Notes: generated by a model from the sequence alone, not told the origin. A stretch of DNA of 64,000 bases from Hymenobacter glacialis (GCF_001816165.1 NZ_MDZC01000133.1:62001-126000), one strand, 5' to 3'; shown: positions 15,549 to 24,285, counted from the stretch's first letter. Made by a program: numbers and translations.

Positions 15549-17390
15549 ATGACTATCGAACTTATGCGTCCGCTTTCTCTAGTAGTAGCTTTCTCTTTGT
15601 TGCTGGCTGTACCAGCGCACGCCCAGGCGCCCTCTAAAGGCTGGGCACCGGTGAGCAGCAACGCCCTGGCCAACGACTACGCCCGCCGCGGCGAGCACGA
15701 GAAAGTGGTGTTTCTGTTTGAGCGGCTATCGGCCGGGGAGCAAACCAGCCCGGAGGTATTCCCCGTGTACCTCGCGTCGCTACAGGCCCTGAAACGCTAC
15801 AAGGAAGCCGAAAAACTGGCTAAGAAAGCCGTGAAGCTGCGGCCCGAAGATGCGGGCATGGGCGTGGCGCTGGGGGGCGTGTATGCCGCCGCCGGCGATG
15901 CCCCCGCCGCCGAAAAGCAATGGCAAAAAGTGCTGGCCCAGCTCACGCCCCCGCAGGTGCTGCCGATAGCCACCGAGTTTGGCCGCCGCGAGCTGCCCGA
16001 GTGGGCCGAGCGCACCTACCTGCGCGGCCGCGTCCTAGCCAAAAACGACTCCGAGTACGCGCCGCAGCTGATTCAGCTTTACACCCAAAGCCAGAACCAA
16101 CCCCAGGTACTGGCCGAAACCCTGCGCCTGATAGCGCAGGACGAAAAGCAGCTGCCCTTTGTGCGCAACATGCTGCAGAATGCCCTGCGCGAAGAAAAGG
16201 ACTTCGAAGCGCTGGAAAAGCTGCTGCTGGCCGCCGTTCAGCAGCACCCCGAGCAGGCGTCGTACAGCGAGCTGCTGCTGTGGCTGCAGGTGCAGCGCAA
16301 AGACTTTGGCGGGGCCCTGGTGCAGGCGCGGGCCCTGGACCGCCGCGGCCGCGGCGAAGGCGTGCGCGTGATGGAGCTGGCCAGCATTGCCCAGCAGAAC
16401 AAGGACTACGAAAGTGCCATCGAGGGCTATGCCTACGTAGCCAAAGAGTACCGCAGCGGCCCCTACGGCAACGTTGCCCGGCAGCGCCTCCTGCAGGTGC
16501 GCGAGGCCCAGGTGCGCGAAACCTACCCCGTGGATGCCACCAAGGTGCGTGCTCTGGTGGCCGACTACGAGCAGCTTCTGGCCGAGCTGGGCAGCACGCC
16601 CGAAACGGCGCCCGTGCTGCGCAACCTGGCCAACCTGCACGCCTTTCAGCTGAATGATCGAGCCAAGGCCATGGCCTTGCTGCAGGAGGTAATAGACATG
16701 CCCCGCGTGAGCAGCGACGTGGTGGACGAGGCCAAGGTGACCCAGGGCGACCTGTACCTGCTGAAGGGTGAGCCCTGGGAGGCTACGCTGCTGTATTCGC
16801 AGGTAGAAAAGTCCCACAAAGACTCGCCGCTGGGCTACGAAGCCAAGCTGCGCAACGCCCGCCTGAGCTACTACGCCGGCGATTTTAAGCTCGCCCAAAG
16901 CCACTTGGACATTCTGAAAGAGGCCACCACCCGCGAAATTGCCAACGACGCCATGCAGCTCTCGCTGCTCATTCAGGACAACACCGTGGAAGACACGCTG
17001 GGCCTGGGCCTGCGGGCCTACGCCGCCGTGGAGCAGCTGGTGTTTCAGAATAAGATTAAAGAGGCCATTGCGGGCCTCGATGCGCTGCTGGACAAGTTCC
17101 CCGGCCATCCGCTCTCCGACGATACCTACTACCTCAAAGCGCAGCTCCAGCGGCGCACCGGCGACTTCCCTGGCGCCATAGCCACGCTGGAGCGCATCAC
17201 CGGCAACCCCAAGTACGATGTGCTGAGCGACGACGCGCTGTTTTTGCTCGCCCGCATTCAGGAAGAGGACGTGAAGGACAAAGCCAAAGCCCAGGAGCTC
17301 TACAACCAGGTAATTACCAAATACCCCGGCAGCATCTACGTGGCCGAGGCCCGCAAGCGCTTCCGCAAGCTGCGCGGCGACGGCGTGTAG
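15549..17390 (+). CDS. Secreted tetratricopeptide-repeat protein
   Basis: About 613 residues. A signal peptide (MRPLSLVVAFSLLLAVPAHAQA, preceded by five residues if ATG 15549 is used; ATG 15564 is an equally good start) sends it to the periplasm or outer membrane. The rest is a long series of TPR-like helical hairpins, for example YLASLQALKRYKEAEKLAKKAVKLRP early on, and FPGHPLSDDTYYLKAQLQRRTGDFPGAIATLERI and LFLLARIQEEDVKDKAKAQELYNQVITKYPGS at the end. It is a scaffold-type protein with no catalytic motif. The frame reaches back to 15381, but that would start inside a terminator. Its stop codon forms the edge of the inverted repeat at 17388. Confidence 0.8.
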   Translation: MTIELMRPLSLVVAFSLLLAVPAHAQAPSKGWAPVSSNALANDYARRGEHEKVVFLFERLSAGEQTSPEVFPVYLASLQALKRYKEAEKLAKKAVKLRPEDAGMGVALGGVYAAAGDAPAAEKQWQKVLAQLTPPQVLPIATEFGRRELPEWAERTYLRGRVLAKNDSEYAPQLIQLYTQSQNQPQVLAETLRLIAQDEKQLPFVRNMLQNALREEKDFEALEKLLLAAVQQHPEQASYSELLLWLQVQRKDFGGALVQARALDRRGRGEGVRVMELASIAQQNKDYESAIEGYAYVAKEYRSGPYGNVARQRLLQVREAQVRETYPVDATKVRALVADYEQLLAELGSTPETAPVLRNLANLHAFQLNDRAKAMALLQEVIDMPRVSSDVVDEAKVTQGDLYLLKGEPWEATLLYSQVEKSHKDSPLGYEAKLRNARLSYYAGDFKLAQSHLDILKEATTREIANDAMQLSLLIQDNTVEDTLGLGLRAYAAVEQLVFQNKIKEAIAGLDALLDKFPGHPLSDDTYYLKAQLQRRTGDFPGAIATLERITGNPKYDVLSDDALFLLARIQEEDVKDKAKAQELYNQVITKYPGSIYVAEARKRFRKLRGDGV

Positions 17391-17485
17391 GAACGCGCCT
17401 CGGCGCGTTCGACATTTGCGCGGAAAAAGGCGCTCAAACGGGTGTGGATGCCTCCGCACATCGAACGCGCCAAGGCGCGTTCCTA
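17388..17485. repeat. Inverted repeat with arms that end at the stop codons of both convergent genes
   Basis: Left arm 17388-17412 (TAGGAACGCGCC...GGCGCGTTCGA) and right arm 17461-17485 (TCGAACGCGCCAAGGCGCGTTCCTA) are inverted copies with one mismatch. Each arm is itself a GCGCC/GGCGC hairpin. The outer TAG on the left is the stop of the TPR gene and the outer CTA on the right is the stop of the small minus-strand gene. A role as a two-way terminator is likely. Similar GCGCC words occur near 35036 and 46930. Confidence 0.8.
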
Positions 17486-17596
17486 CCCGAAAAACACAAA
17501 CATTACGGCCAGCGCCAGGATAAATACTACGTACATCAAGCCATCGGAGAGGATGTACTGGCGGTATTTGCGGTAGAACGCCTGGAGCTTGTGCAT
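17483..17596 (-). CDS. 37-residue single-helix membrane protein
   Basis: The ATG at 17596 opens a frame of 37 residues: a basic aromatic N-terminus (MHKLQAFYRKYRQYILSDG) and a C-terminal membrane helix (LMYVVFILALAVMFVFF) ending two residues before the stop. The frame continues upstream, but that part overlaps the recJ promoter and looks random. The composition (basic amphipathic start, clean helix, stop placed at the edge of the inverted repeat) suggests a real small protein. Function unknown. Confidence 0.5.
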   Translation of the reverse strand: MHKLQAFYRKYRQYILSDGLMYVVFILALAVMFVFFG

Positions 17597-17662
17597 GGAA
17601 AACGGGAGCAGGTGAGCCGGGCGCAAAGGTAGGCCGGCTGGCGTGGGGGAGGGGTTTGGTCG

Positions 17663-17670
17663 TACTTTTG
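17663..17670 (+). promoter_or_regulatory. Putative -7 box (TACTTTTG) for recJ
   Basis: TACTTTTG matches TAnnTTTG and lies 23 bases before the recJ ATG. No convincing -33 element was seen. Confidence 0.45.
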
Positions 17671-17693
17671 GGGCCATTTCTACGACGTATCAA

Positions 17694-19433
17694 ATGCCCA
17701 TATCCGCTAGTAAGCGCTGGAATTTTATCCCCGACTCAGACCCTCAACAGGTTCACCGCCTCACCCAGGCCCTATTCATTGCCCCCGAGATAGCCGCCCT
17801 GCTGGTGCAGCGCGGCATAGCCACGCCCGAAGCCGCCGCCGCCTTCTTCGACCCCGACCTGCGCCAGCTGCCCAACCCGCTGCTGATGCAGGGCATGGCG
17901 CAAGCCGTGACCCGCCTCAGCCACGCCCTCAGCGCCGGCGAAAAGGTGATGGTACTGGGCGACTACGACGTGGACGGCATTACCTCCGTGGCCACGGTGA
18001 TGAGCTACCTCATGCCGCTGTTCGGCGCGGAGCGGTTGCGCGACTACATCCCCGACCGCTACACCGAGGGCTACGGCATTTCCCAGAAAGCCATTGATTT
18101 TGCGGCCACCAACGGCTTCGCCCTTATTGTGGCGCTCGACTGCGGCATCAAGGCGGTGGAGCAGGTGGCTTACGCCACCAGCCAGGGCGTCGATTTCATT
18201 ATCTGTGACCACCACCTGCCCGGCGAGGAGCTTCCTAAGGCGGTGGCTGTGCTCGACCCCAAGCGGGCCGACTGCGAGTACCCCTACAAAGAGCTGTCGG
18301 GCTGCGGCGTGGGCTTCAAGCTGATGCAGGCCCTGGGCGAGCATTTGGGCCTGCCCGAGGCGCCGCTGCACGACCTGCTGGACCTGGCCACGGTGAGCAT
18401 TGCGGCCGACATTGTGCCCATTACCGGTGAAAACCGCATTCTGGCGGCCCACGGCCTGAAGCGCTTCAACGAAGACGCGGAACTGCTGCGCCCTGGCCTG
18501 GCTGCCCTGCGCGAGCTGGCCACTCTGCGCGAAGGCCCCCTGGGTATCAGCAGCCTGATATTTGGCTTCGCGCCGCGCATCAATGCCGCCGGCCGCATGG
18601 GCGACGCCCGCCGGGCCGTGGCCATGCTGCTGGCCCCCGACCAGCAGGAAGCCCGCTACACCGCCGAAGTGGTGGACCAGATGAACCAGCAGCGCCGCGG
18701 CTCCGACCAGCAGACCACTCAGGAAGCCCTGGACATGATTGCCGGCAGCCCCATGCTGCAGAATGCCCGCGCCACCGTGCTCTACAAGGCCGACTGGCAC
18801 CAGGGCGTGCTGGGCATTGTGGCCTCGCGTTGCCTCGACCAGTACTACCGCCCCACCGTCATCCTCACCCAGCGCGACGGCAAGGCCACGGGCTCGGCCC
18901 GCTCGGTGGCGGGGTTTGATGTGCACGAGGCACTGGAGTCCTGCTCTGCCCTACTCGACCAGTTTGGCGGGCACCGCGCGGCGGCCGGCCTCACCCTGAA
19001 GGTGGAGAACGTGCCCGCTTTTCAGCACCTTTTCGAAGAGGTAGTGGCCAATACCCTGACCACCGAGCACCTGGTGCGCCCAGTGGAAATAGCGGCAGTA
19101 TTGCCCCTGAGCCGCATCAACGAAGAATTTTTCGCCGAACTGCGCCGCATGGAGCCTTTCGGCCCCGGCAACCCCAACCCAGTATTTGCCTCGCAGCGCC
19201 TGCTGGCCGTGCCCAACAGCGCCCGCGTGGTGGGGCAGGGGCACCTCAAGCTCCGCCTGGCATCGGCCGATGCCCAGGGCCCGGCCGTGGATGCCATCGG
19301 CTTCGGCCTGGCCGACTACCTGCCCGAAATAGAGCAAGGCCAGCCCTTCAGCGCCTGCTACACGGTGGAGCTGAACGAGTACCGCGGCCAGCGCAGCGTG
19401 CAGCTGCGCCTGCTGGACGTGCGCTGGGAGTAG
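17694..19433 (+). CDS. recJ: Single-stranded-DNA-specific exonuclease RecJ
   Basis: 5'-3' single-strand exonuclease of the RecF pathway and mismatch repair. 579 residues with the DHH-family metal motifs: GDYDVDG at 89-95, CGIK near 149, DHH at 172-174, the ARINAAGRMGDA segment (PRINAAGR) and the DHHA1 motif GGHRAAAG at 425-432, then the OB-like C-terminal domain. The frame is open from 17643, but the -7 box at 17663 places the start at ATG 17694. It shares a pathway with recF, which is 13 kb away. Confidence 0.95.
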   Translation: MPISASKRWNFIPDSDPQQVHRLTQALFIAPEIAALLVQRGIATPEAAAAFFDPDLRQLPNPLLMQGMAQAVTRLSHALSAGEKVMVLGDYDVDGITSVATVMSYLMPLFGAERLRDYIPDRYTEGYGISQKAIDFAATNGFALIVALDCGIKAVEQVAYATSQGVDFIICDHHLPGEELPKAVAVLDPKRADCEYPYKELSGCGVGFKLMQALGEHLGLPEAPLHDLLDLATVSIAADIVPITGENRILAAHGLKRFNEDAELLRPGLAALRELATLREGPLGISSLIFGFAPRINAAGRMGDARRAVAMLLAPDQQEARYTAEVVDQMNQQRRGSDQQTTQEALDMIAGSPMLQNARATVLYKADWHQGVLGIVASRCLDQYYRPTVILTQRDGKATGSARSVAGFDVHEALESCSALLDQFGGHRAAAGLTLKVENVPAFQHLFEEVVANTLTTEHLVRPVEIAAVLPLSRINEEFFAELRRMEPFGPGNPNPVFASQRLLAVPNSARVVGQGHLKLRLASADAQGPAVDAIGFGLADYLPEIEQGQPFSACYTVELNEYRGQRSVQLRLLDVRWE

Positions 19434-19474
19434 ATACGGAGTCCGCAGGACCCCGATTTATTTCCAGGCTGGGC

Positions 19475-20059
19475 CTATCTGGTGGCGGGAAGGGGACTAA
19501 AGAAGTAGCTGGTCTTGCTTCCCTTGCCACCGTTGGAAGTACTGTTGCTGGTGCGCTTCAAGTAATTGCCGCGCACAAATACCCACGTGGCGGCGGGCTT
19601 GTTAAAAGGCTCCGTGTGTTGCTTGAGTTCGAGCCGGACAAGCTGGTTGTTTTCGTAGCGCTCGGTCAGGAACTTACGGCCTTTAGGGTCGTGGTACGCT
19701 ACTTTTTTTAGCTCGATTCCGAACCGTTGCTTCACCACTTCCCGCTTGACGGGTTGCTTTAGCTGCGTATCGCTGAAGCTTTTTATCCGGCGGTGAACAC
19801 TGCCGAAATTGCTCTGTGATTCACGGAATGAAACCATCAGAGTTTCTGCATCAGTATAAGCAGTATTGACCAGCCGGGTGAGCGAGTCGTGCGCTACAGC
19901 GTAGCGGGCCGCCTCCGAAGGAGTGCCCGGCAGCCGGTAAACGCCCAGCGAGGTGGCCGGTTGGCTGGTGGCAGCAGTAGGCTGGGCCTGGGCAAAGGAA
20001 GCGGTGGCTACGCCAAGCAGGCACAGCAGTGGGCTGGCCAAACGGGGTGCGTTCATCAA
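19475..20059 (-). CDS. Secreted hypothetical protein
   Basis: 194 residues with a clear signal peptide (PLLCLLGVATASFAQAQ). The mature part has a helical stretch (AARYAVAHDSLTRLVNTAYTDAETLMVSFRES), then probable beta strands (VAYHDPKGRKFLTERYENNQLVRLELKQH, AATWVFVRGNYLKRTS). The strand pattern with KGRKFLTERYENNQLV looks like a toxin-MORN-like or SmpA-like beta repeat, but no family can be named. It is followed by nothing obvious on the same strand, and a DoxX gene lies upstream on the same strand. Confidence 0.65.
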   Translation of the reverse strand: MMNAPRLASPLLCLLGVATASFAQAQPTAATSQPATSLGVYRLPGTPSEAARYAVAHDSLTRLVNTAYTDAETLMVSFRESQSNFGSVHRRIKSFSDTQLKQPVKREVVKQRFGIELKKVAYHDPKGRKFLTERYENNQLVRLELKQHTEPFNKPAATWVFVRGNYLKRTSNSTSNGGKGSKTSYFFSPLPATR

Positions 20060-20102
20060 AATGGAAAAGGTGGTAAAAAAGTGGCCGCAATATATAGCTG
20101 CC

Positions 20103-20465
20103 CTAGCGGTGGCGGCTTGCGCGCCACACCCACCACATGAGCGGCAGCTGCAGGGGCAGTCGGCCCCACGCCACCCAACCCGGAATACCCAGCTTTTCGT
20201 GTATTAGCGCCATGTACACATTGGCCGGAAACACGGCCACCAGCAGCGCCAGCAGGCCCCAGCCGGCCCAGCGCCGGGTGCGGGCGGGCAGCAGCCCCAG
20301 TCCGCCCAGGACTTCAAACGCCCCGCTCACGTACACCAAAGTAAGCGGCTGCGGCAGCTGCGGTGGCATAATGGCCAGGTAAGTGGCCGGGTGCAGGAAA
20401 TGCCAGATGCCAGCAAACACAAAGATTGTGGCCAGCACCAGGCGGCTGAGAAGTGGCAACGACAT
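20103..20465 (-). CDS. DoxX-family membrane protein
   Basis: 120 residues with four predicted membrane helices. The opening LSRLVLATIFVFAGIWHFLHPATYLAIMPPQLP and the following VSGAFEVLGGLGLLPARTRRWAGWGLLALLVAVFPANVYMAL match the DoxX/DoxD fold seen in many small quinone-related or thiosulfate-related membrane proteins; the specific substrate is not known for most members. Length is normal for the family. The gene is divergent from the acyl-CoA dehydrogenase gene. Confidence 0.85.
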   Translation of the reverse strand: MSLPLLSRLVLATIFVFAGIWHFLHPATYLAIMPPQLPQPLTLVYVSGAFEVLGGLGLLPARTRRWAGWGLLALLVAVFPANVYMALIHEKLGIPGWVAWGRLPLQLPLMWWVWRASRHR

Positions 20466-20595
20466 AGGGAAGCAACGAAGAGAGAGCAGGGCGTAAAGCT
20501 AGCAGCGCAGCCGGCTGGCAAAAAATAGCAGCCACCGGGAGAGAATTCTGCCCGTTGGGTTGTTGTGCACCGTATCGGAGCCCGAATAGTACACC

Positions 20596-20626
20596 TTGCC
20601 CACCGCCTGCGGCGGGCGTACTTTTG
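20596..20626 (+). promoter_or_regulatory. Bacteroidota-type promoter for the acyl-CoA dehydrogenase gene
   Basis: TTG at 20596-20598 and TACTTTTG at 20619-20626 are separated by 20 bases, the spacing expected for the -33 and -7 boxes. The start codon is 30 bases further on. Confidence 0.65.
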
Positions 20627-20655
20627 TCTTATCAATCCATTTTCCCACCCCGTCC

Positions 20656-21813
20656 ATGCAAACCGCCACTTCCACTAACATTTATCAATTGACCGAAGAG
20701 CAGCTGGCTGTGCGCGACGCCGCCCGCGAGTTTGCCCAGGAGCTCTGGGCCGGCGTTATCGAGCGCGACGAGCACCAGAAGTTTCCCACTGAGCAAGTTA
20801 AGAAAATGGGCGAGCTGGGCTTTATGGGCATGATGGTGAGCCCCGAATACGGCGGCAGCGGCCTTGACACCGTGAGCTACGTGCTGGCCATGGAGGAAAT
20901 CAGCAAAGTGGACGCTTCGTGCTCGGTTATCATGAGCGTGAACAACTCGCTGGTGTGCTGGGGCTTGGAGCAGTACGGCACCGAGGAGCAGAAGCAGAAG
21001 TACCTGCCCCGCCTGTGCTCGGGCGAAATCATCGGTGCTTTCGCCCTGAGCGAGCCCGAAGCCGGCTCCGACGCCACCAGCCAGCGCACCACCGCCGAGG
21101 ACATGGGCGACCATTACCTCCTCAACGGCACCAAGAACTGGATTACCAACGGCACCACCGCCTCGGTGTACCTCGTGATTGCCCAAACCAACCCCGAGCT
21201 GAAGTCGCGCGGCATCAACGTGCTGATTGTGGAGAAGGACATGCCCGGCTTCATCACCGGCCCCAAAGAGAACAAGCTCGGCATCCGCGGCTCCGATACC
21301 TGCTCGCTGATGTTCACCGACGTGAAGGTGCCCAAGGAGAACCGCATCGGCGCCGACGGCTTCGGCTTTAAGTTTGCCATGCAGGTACTGGCCGGCGGCC
21401 GTATTGGCATTGCGTCGCAGGCCTTGGGCATTGCCTCCGGCTCGCTGGAGTTGAGCCTGAAGTACGCCAAGGAGCGCAAGGCGTTTGGCGTGGAAATCGC
21501 CAAGCACCAGGCCATCCAGTTTAAGCTGGCCGACATGGCCACCAACATCGACGCGGCCCGCCTGCTGTGCCTGCAAGCCGCCGCCGACAAGGACAACCAC
21601 GGCGACTACGCCAAGTCCGGTGCCATGGCCAAGCTCTTCGCCTCGAAAGTGGCCATGGACTCGGCGGTGGAGGCCGTGCAGATTCACGGCGGCTACGGCT
21701 TTGTGAAGGAATACCACGTGGAGCGCTTCATGCGCGACGCCAAGATTACCCAGATTTACGAAGGCACTTCTGAAATTCAGAAAATTGTGATTTCGCGGGA
21801 AATCCTCAAGTAA
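20656..21813 (+). CDS. Acyl-CoA dehydrogenase (short/branched or butyryl-CoA type)
   Basis: FAD-dependent oxidation of acyl-CoA to trans-2-enoyl-CoA in fatty- or amino-acid breakdown. 385 residues, the usual length. Visible motifs: AFALSEPEAGSDA (FAD/substrate loop, near 137-149), WITNGTTASVYLVIAQT, GGRIGIASQALGIASGSLELSLKYAKERKAFG, and the C-terminal catalytic-base region QIHGGYGFVKEYHVERFMRDAKITQIYEGTSEIQKIVISREIL, with the Glu of YEGTSEIQ as probable base. The frame opens at 20596, upstream of the -7 box, so ATG 20656 is chosen. Monocistronic, with a terminator at 21848. Confidence 0.93.
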   Translation: MQTATSTNIYQLTEEQLAVRDAAREFAQELWAGVIERDEHQKFPTEQVKKMGELGFMGMMVSPEYGGSGLDTVSYVLAMEEISKVDASCSVIMSVNNSLVCWGLEQYGTEEQKQKYLPRLCSGEIIGAFALSEPEAGSDATSQRTTAEDMGDHYLLNGTKNWITNGTTASVYLVIAQTNPELKSRGINVLIVEKDMPGFITGPKENKLGIRGSDTCSLMFTDVKVPKENRIGADGFGFKFAMQVLAGGRIGIASQALGIASGSLELSLKYAKERKAFGVEIAKHQAIQFKLADMATNIDAARLLCLQAAADKDNHGDYAKSGAMAKLFASKVAMDSAVEAVQIHGGYGFVKEYHVERFMRDAKITQIYEGTSEIQKIVISREILK

Positions 21814-21847
21814 GGCCCGAATTGCCTAAAATTCAGATTCATTGCAC

Positions 21848-21877
21848 AAAACCCAGCCACAAAATGGCTGGGTTTTT
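21848..21877 (+). terminator. Terminator after the acyl-CoA dehydrogenase gene
   Basis: AAAACCCAGCCA pairs with TGGCTGGGTTTT; a T run follows. Confidence 0.9.
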
Positions 21878-21972
21878 AGTTTTTGTGAATTTCAACGTGT
21901 TATATTGCACTGCGGTAGCCACCCTGTTATCCTATCCGCTTCCCGTCGCCGGCTATTCTGGCCATTCAAATT

Positions 21973-22899
21973 ATGGAAGATTACAATAAAGTCATCGAAT
22001 CATTGGGCGTTCGCTACATCAAAGCGAAAAACTTGGTCTTGCACCAGCCCTTCACCGTGCGCAACTCCTACGATGTTGGTAATAATCTAATTCTGCTGCA
22101 CAAAGGCCACGTCACCTTCGGCGAAGATGAAATGGTGGTGGAGGAGGGCGACATGCTGTTTATTCCCGGTGGCCGCCCCACCCGCGTGAGCTACGGCATC
22201 GACCTGAAAAACCGGGTGATTTCGAACGACGACCTCATTACCAACAAGGACAAGTTTTTTCACTCCAACGACAACCTCGACCTCATCGGCGACGACGAGG
22301 AGAGCCACACCTTTGTGAGCTTCGAGGCCAAGGTGTTTGACTCGGTTAACTTCTTCGCGTCGCTCGACGTGCCGGCGTTTCTCATCAGCGGGCAGCAGAA
22401 GCTGGCCAACCTGGTGGTGAAGGTGGTGGAAGAGAGCATCCAGGACCTGCCGGGCCGCGAGCGCCTCATCAACATCTACACCGAGAACATTGTGGTGGAG
22501 GTGGTGCGCTACGTGCTGCGCAACAACATGTTTGTGGAGCAGCTGGCCACCAACAGCACCTACTTCAAGGACCCGCGCCTCATCGACCTGTTCAACTACA
22601 TCAAGGAGAACCTGGGCGGCGACCTCAGCAACAAGGTGCTGAGCGGCGTGGCCAACGTGAGCGAGGACTACGTGGGCCAGTACTTCAAAATGCTGACCAA
22701 CATCAACCCGCAGGACTACATTGAGTACCAGCGCATGGAGCGCGCCGTGTTCCTGCTGCGCACCACCAAGAAAAGCATCCGCGACATTGGCAAGGAAGTG
22801 GGCTACAAAGACACCGCTTATTTCTGCCGCCGCTTCAAGATGATGTTCGGCATTCCGGCCGGCAAGATGCGCCGCCGCGAGTCGGCCATGAACATCTAG
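21973..22899 (+). CDS. AraC-family regulator with N-terminal cupin-like domain
   Basis: 308 residues. Residues 1-130 look like a cupin sensor: VRNSYDVGNNLILLHKGHVTFGEDEMVVEEGDMLFIPGGRPTRVSYG. Residues 200-305 hold two AraC helix-turn-helix motifs: LSNKVLSGVANVSEDYVGQYFKMLTNINPQDYIEYQRMERAVFLL, then RDIGKEVGYKDTAYFCRRFKMMFGIPAGKMRRR. The ligand is unknown. It stands alone between two terminators, downstream of the acyl-CoA dehydrogenase, and a control link to that gene is possible but not shown. It has unusually low sequence drift from an Asp/Glu-rich pattern (DDEESH at 110), typical of Hymenobacter copies. Confidence 0.88.
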   Translation: MEDYNKVIESLGVRYIKAKNLVLHQPFTVRNSYDVGNNLILLHKGHVTFGEDEMVVEEGDMLFIPGGRPTRVSYGIDLKNRVISNDDLITNKDKFFHSNDNLDLIGDDEESHTFVSFEAKVFDSVNFFASLDVPAFLISGQQKLANLVVKVVEESIQDLPGRERLINIYTENIVVEVVRYVLRNNMFVEQLATNSTYFKDPRLIDLFNYIKENLGGDLSNKVLSGVANVSEDYVGQYFKMLTNINPQDYIEYQRMERAVFLLRTTKKSIRDIGKEVGYKDTAYFCRRFKMMFGIPAGKMRRRESAMNI

Positions 22900-22916
22900 C
22901 CGCTTCGGCTACCCAA

Positions 22917-22956
22917 CAAAAAGCCCCGCTTCGGTTACGAAGCGGGGCTTTTTGTT
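22917..22956. terminator. Two-way terminator between the AraC gene and a convergent gene
   Basis: AAAAAGCCCCGCTTCG pairs with CGAAGCGGGGCTTTTT; both strands end in T runs, so it can serve both convergent genes. Confidence 0.92.
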
Positions 22957-22980
22957 TACGCAAACTCAGTAAGCAGCTGC

Positions 22981-23685
22981 TTACTCAACGCTGCGGAAAT
23001 CATCGTTTTTGGAGCGTTGGCTGCTCTCCGAAGTCCGGGCGCTGGCGTCGCTGCCCGGCGTGGTAGAGCCAAAGCCCGAGCCGGTGCTGCTGTTGCCGTA
23101 AGCCGAACCGCTATCGGAGCGGCCGCTGCCCACGCTGGTGCGCCGGCTGTTGGAGGCGTCGGGGGCCTGGTAGCCGGAGCTGCGGCCGTAGTTGCTGCCG
23201 CTCTGGCGGCCGTAGCGCGACTGGGGCTTGTCGTCTTTGCCGCCGTTTTTGCGGGTGGCCAGGTAGCCAATGCCCGCGGCGAGCAAGGCACCGCCCACAA
23301 TCTTCTGGGTGGTGGAGAGCTCGCCTACGCGGCTGGCGGCCCGCGAGCTCCAGTCCTTCACGGTCTGGGGCAGGTCGTTCACGCCGTTGAGCACGCCCGA
23401 ATCCTCAATCCATTTCTTACCGCTTTCGATGGCGGTGTTCAGCATCTTGTTGCCTTGCTGGTCTACGCCCTCGCTCTGGCTGCTGCTGCTGGTCATAGCG
23501 TTTTGGTCATTGGACTCGCGGTCGGTACTGGCCGTGGCGCTTTGGCTGCTGGCTCCGCGTGCCTGCCCAGCGGCTGCGCCGCCTTTGCGGGCCCCGCCTG
23601 CGTTGGCGTTAGAAGTACCGGCGTTTTGGCTACGAGCGTCGTCGCCGGGCATAGAGGAGCCGGGCTGGTTTTCTTGGTTGTTCAT
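22981..23685 (-). CDS. Low-complexity single-TM protein, hypothetical
   Basis: 234 residues from ATG 23685; the longer frame up to 23820 adds unlike sequence. The first 90 residues are Ser/Gly/Asn/Gln-rich (NNQENQPGSSMPGDDARSQNAGTSN). Residues 95-140 contain an amphipathic helix (MLNTAIESGKKWIEDSGVLNGVNDLPQTVKDW), then a short hydrophobic segment KIVGGALLAAGIGYLA that may span the membrane, and a tail rich in Ser, Gly, Tyr and Arg. The pattern resembles Bacteroidota stress-related small membrane proteins, but no family is assigned. Confidence 0.65.
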   Translation of the reverse strand: MNNQENQPGSSMPGDDARSQNAGTSNANAGGARKGGAAAGQARGASSQSATASTDRESNDQNAMTSSSSQSEGVDQQGNKMLNTAIESGKKWIEDSGVLNGVNDLPQTVKDWSSRAASRVGELSTTQKIVGGALLAAGIGYLATRKNGGKDDKPQSRYGRQSGSNYGRSSGYQAPDASNSRRTSVGSGRSDSGSAYGNSSTGSGFGSTTPGSDASARTSESSQRSKNDDFRSVE

Positions 23686-23922
23686 AATAATTGGAGAGGA
23701 AGTGGAAGTGAGAAAGAAAGGAACGTGCAGCTTCGTGGTGTAGGGGCTGCCGATGCTTTTATTCGTAAGTTCCTCCCCATATGTTACGCTAACCCTCAAT
23801 ATTTTAAACGCCCGCCCCAATTCTGTATGGGCCGGACGCGGGCTGGCAGAGCGGAGGCCAGTGGCCCCAGGCTCCTGCCAACCCCAACGGATGCTGCGCT
23901 TGGGCCAACGCTGGGCCGCCGG

Positions 23923-24285
23923 CTATGCCGGCGGGCTCTTGGGCTGGGAATGCAGGGGCCGCGGCCGTAGTATGTGGCCGGGGGTGGCAAGTACCACGCG
24001 GCGGGCTTCTTCGCGGGCTTCTACCTCGTACTTGTTGTGGTAGTACCCCACGCGGGCCGACTCGACCAGGTACTTCCAGAGAAAGGGCACGAAGCCGTGC
24101 TCCTTAAACTGGCGGAGGTGCACCAGCTCGTGCGCCACCCATTCGGCATCGGCCAGAAACTCTTCCCGCGTGGTGCCACTCAGGTGCACCGTCTGGCCAA
24201 TGACCATGGCTACCCGCTGGCTGCCCAGCACCCGGCAGGCAATGCGGGCAAGGGGTGAGGAAGTCCAGGTACGGAGGTTTTGCAT
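23923..24285 (-). CDS. Small HELVH-motif protein (putative zinc-binding, DUF4157-like)
   Basis: 120 residues from ATG 24285. The segment ADAEWVAHELVHLRQFKEHGFVPFLWKYLVESARVGYYHNKYEVEAREEA contains HELVH at 52-56, the HExxH zinc-metallopeptidase motif, and a Glu-rich helix (EVEAREEA) about 30 residues later that could supply the third ligand. This arrangement resembles the DUF4157-like and Wss1-like mini-peptidase families. There is no signal peptide. Catalysis has not been shown for such short proteins; it might be a chaperone-like or inactive member. Confidence 0.7.
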   Translation of the reverse strand: MQNLRTWTSSPLARIACRVLGSQRVAMVIGQTVHLSGTTREEFLADAEWVAHELVHLRQFKEHGFVPFLWKYLVESARVGYYHNKYEVEAREEARRVVLATPGHILRPRPLHSQPKSPPA

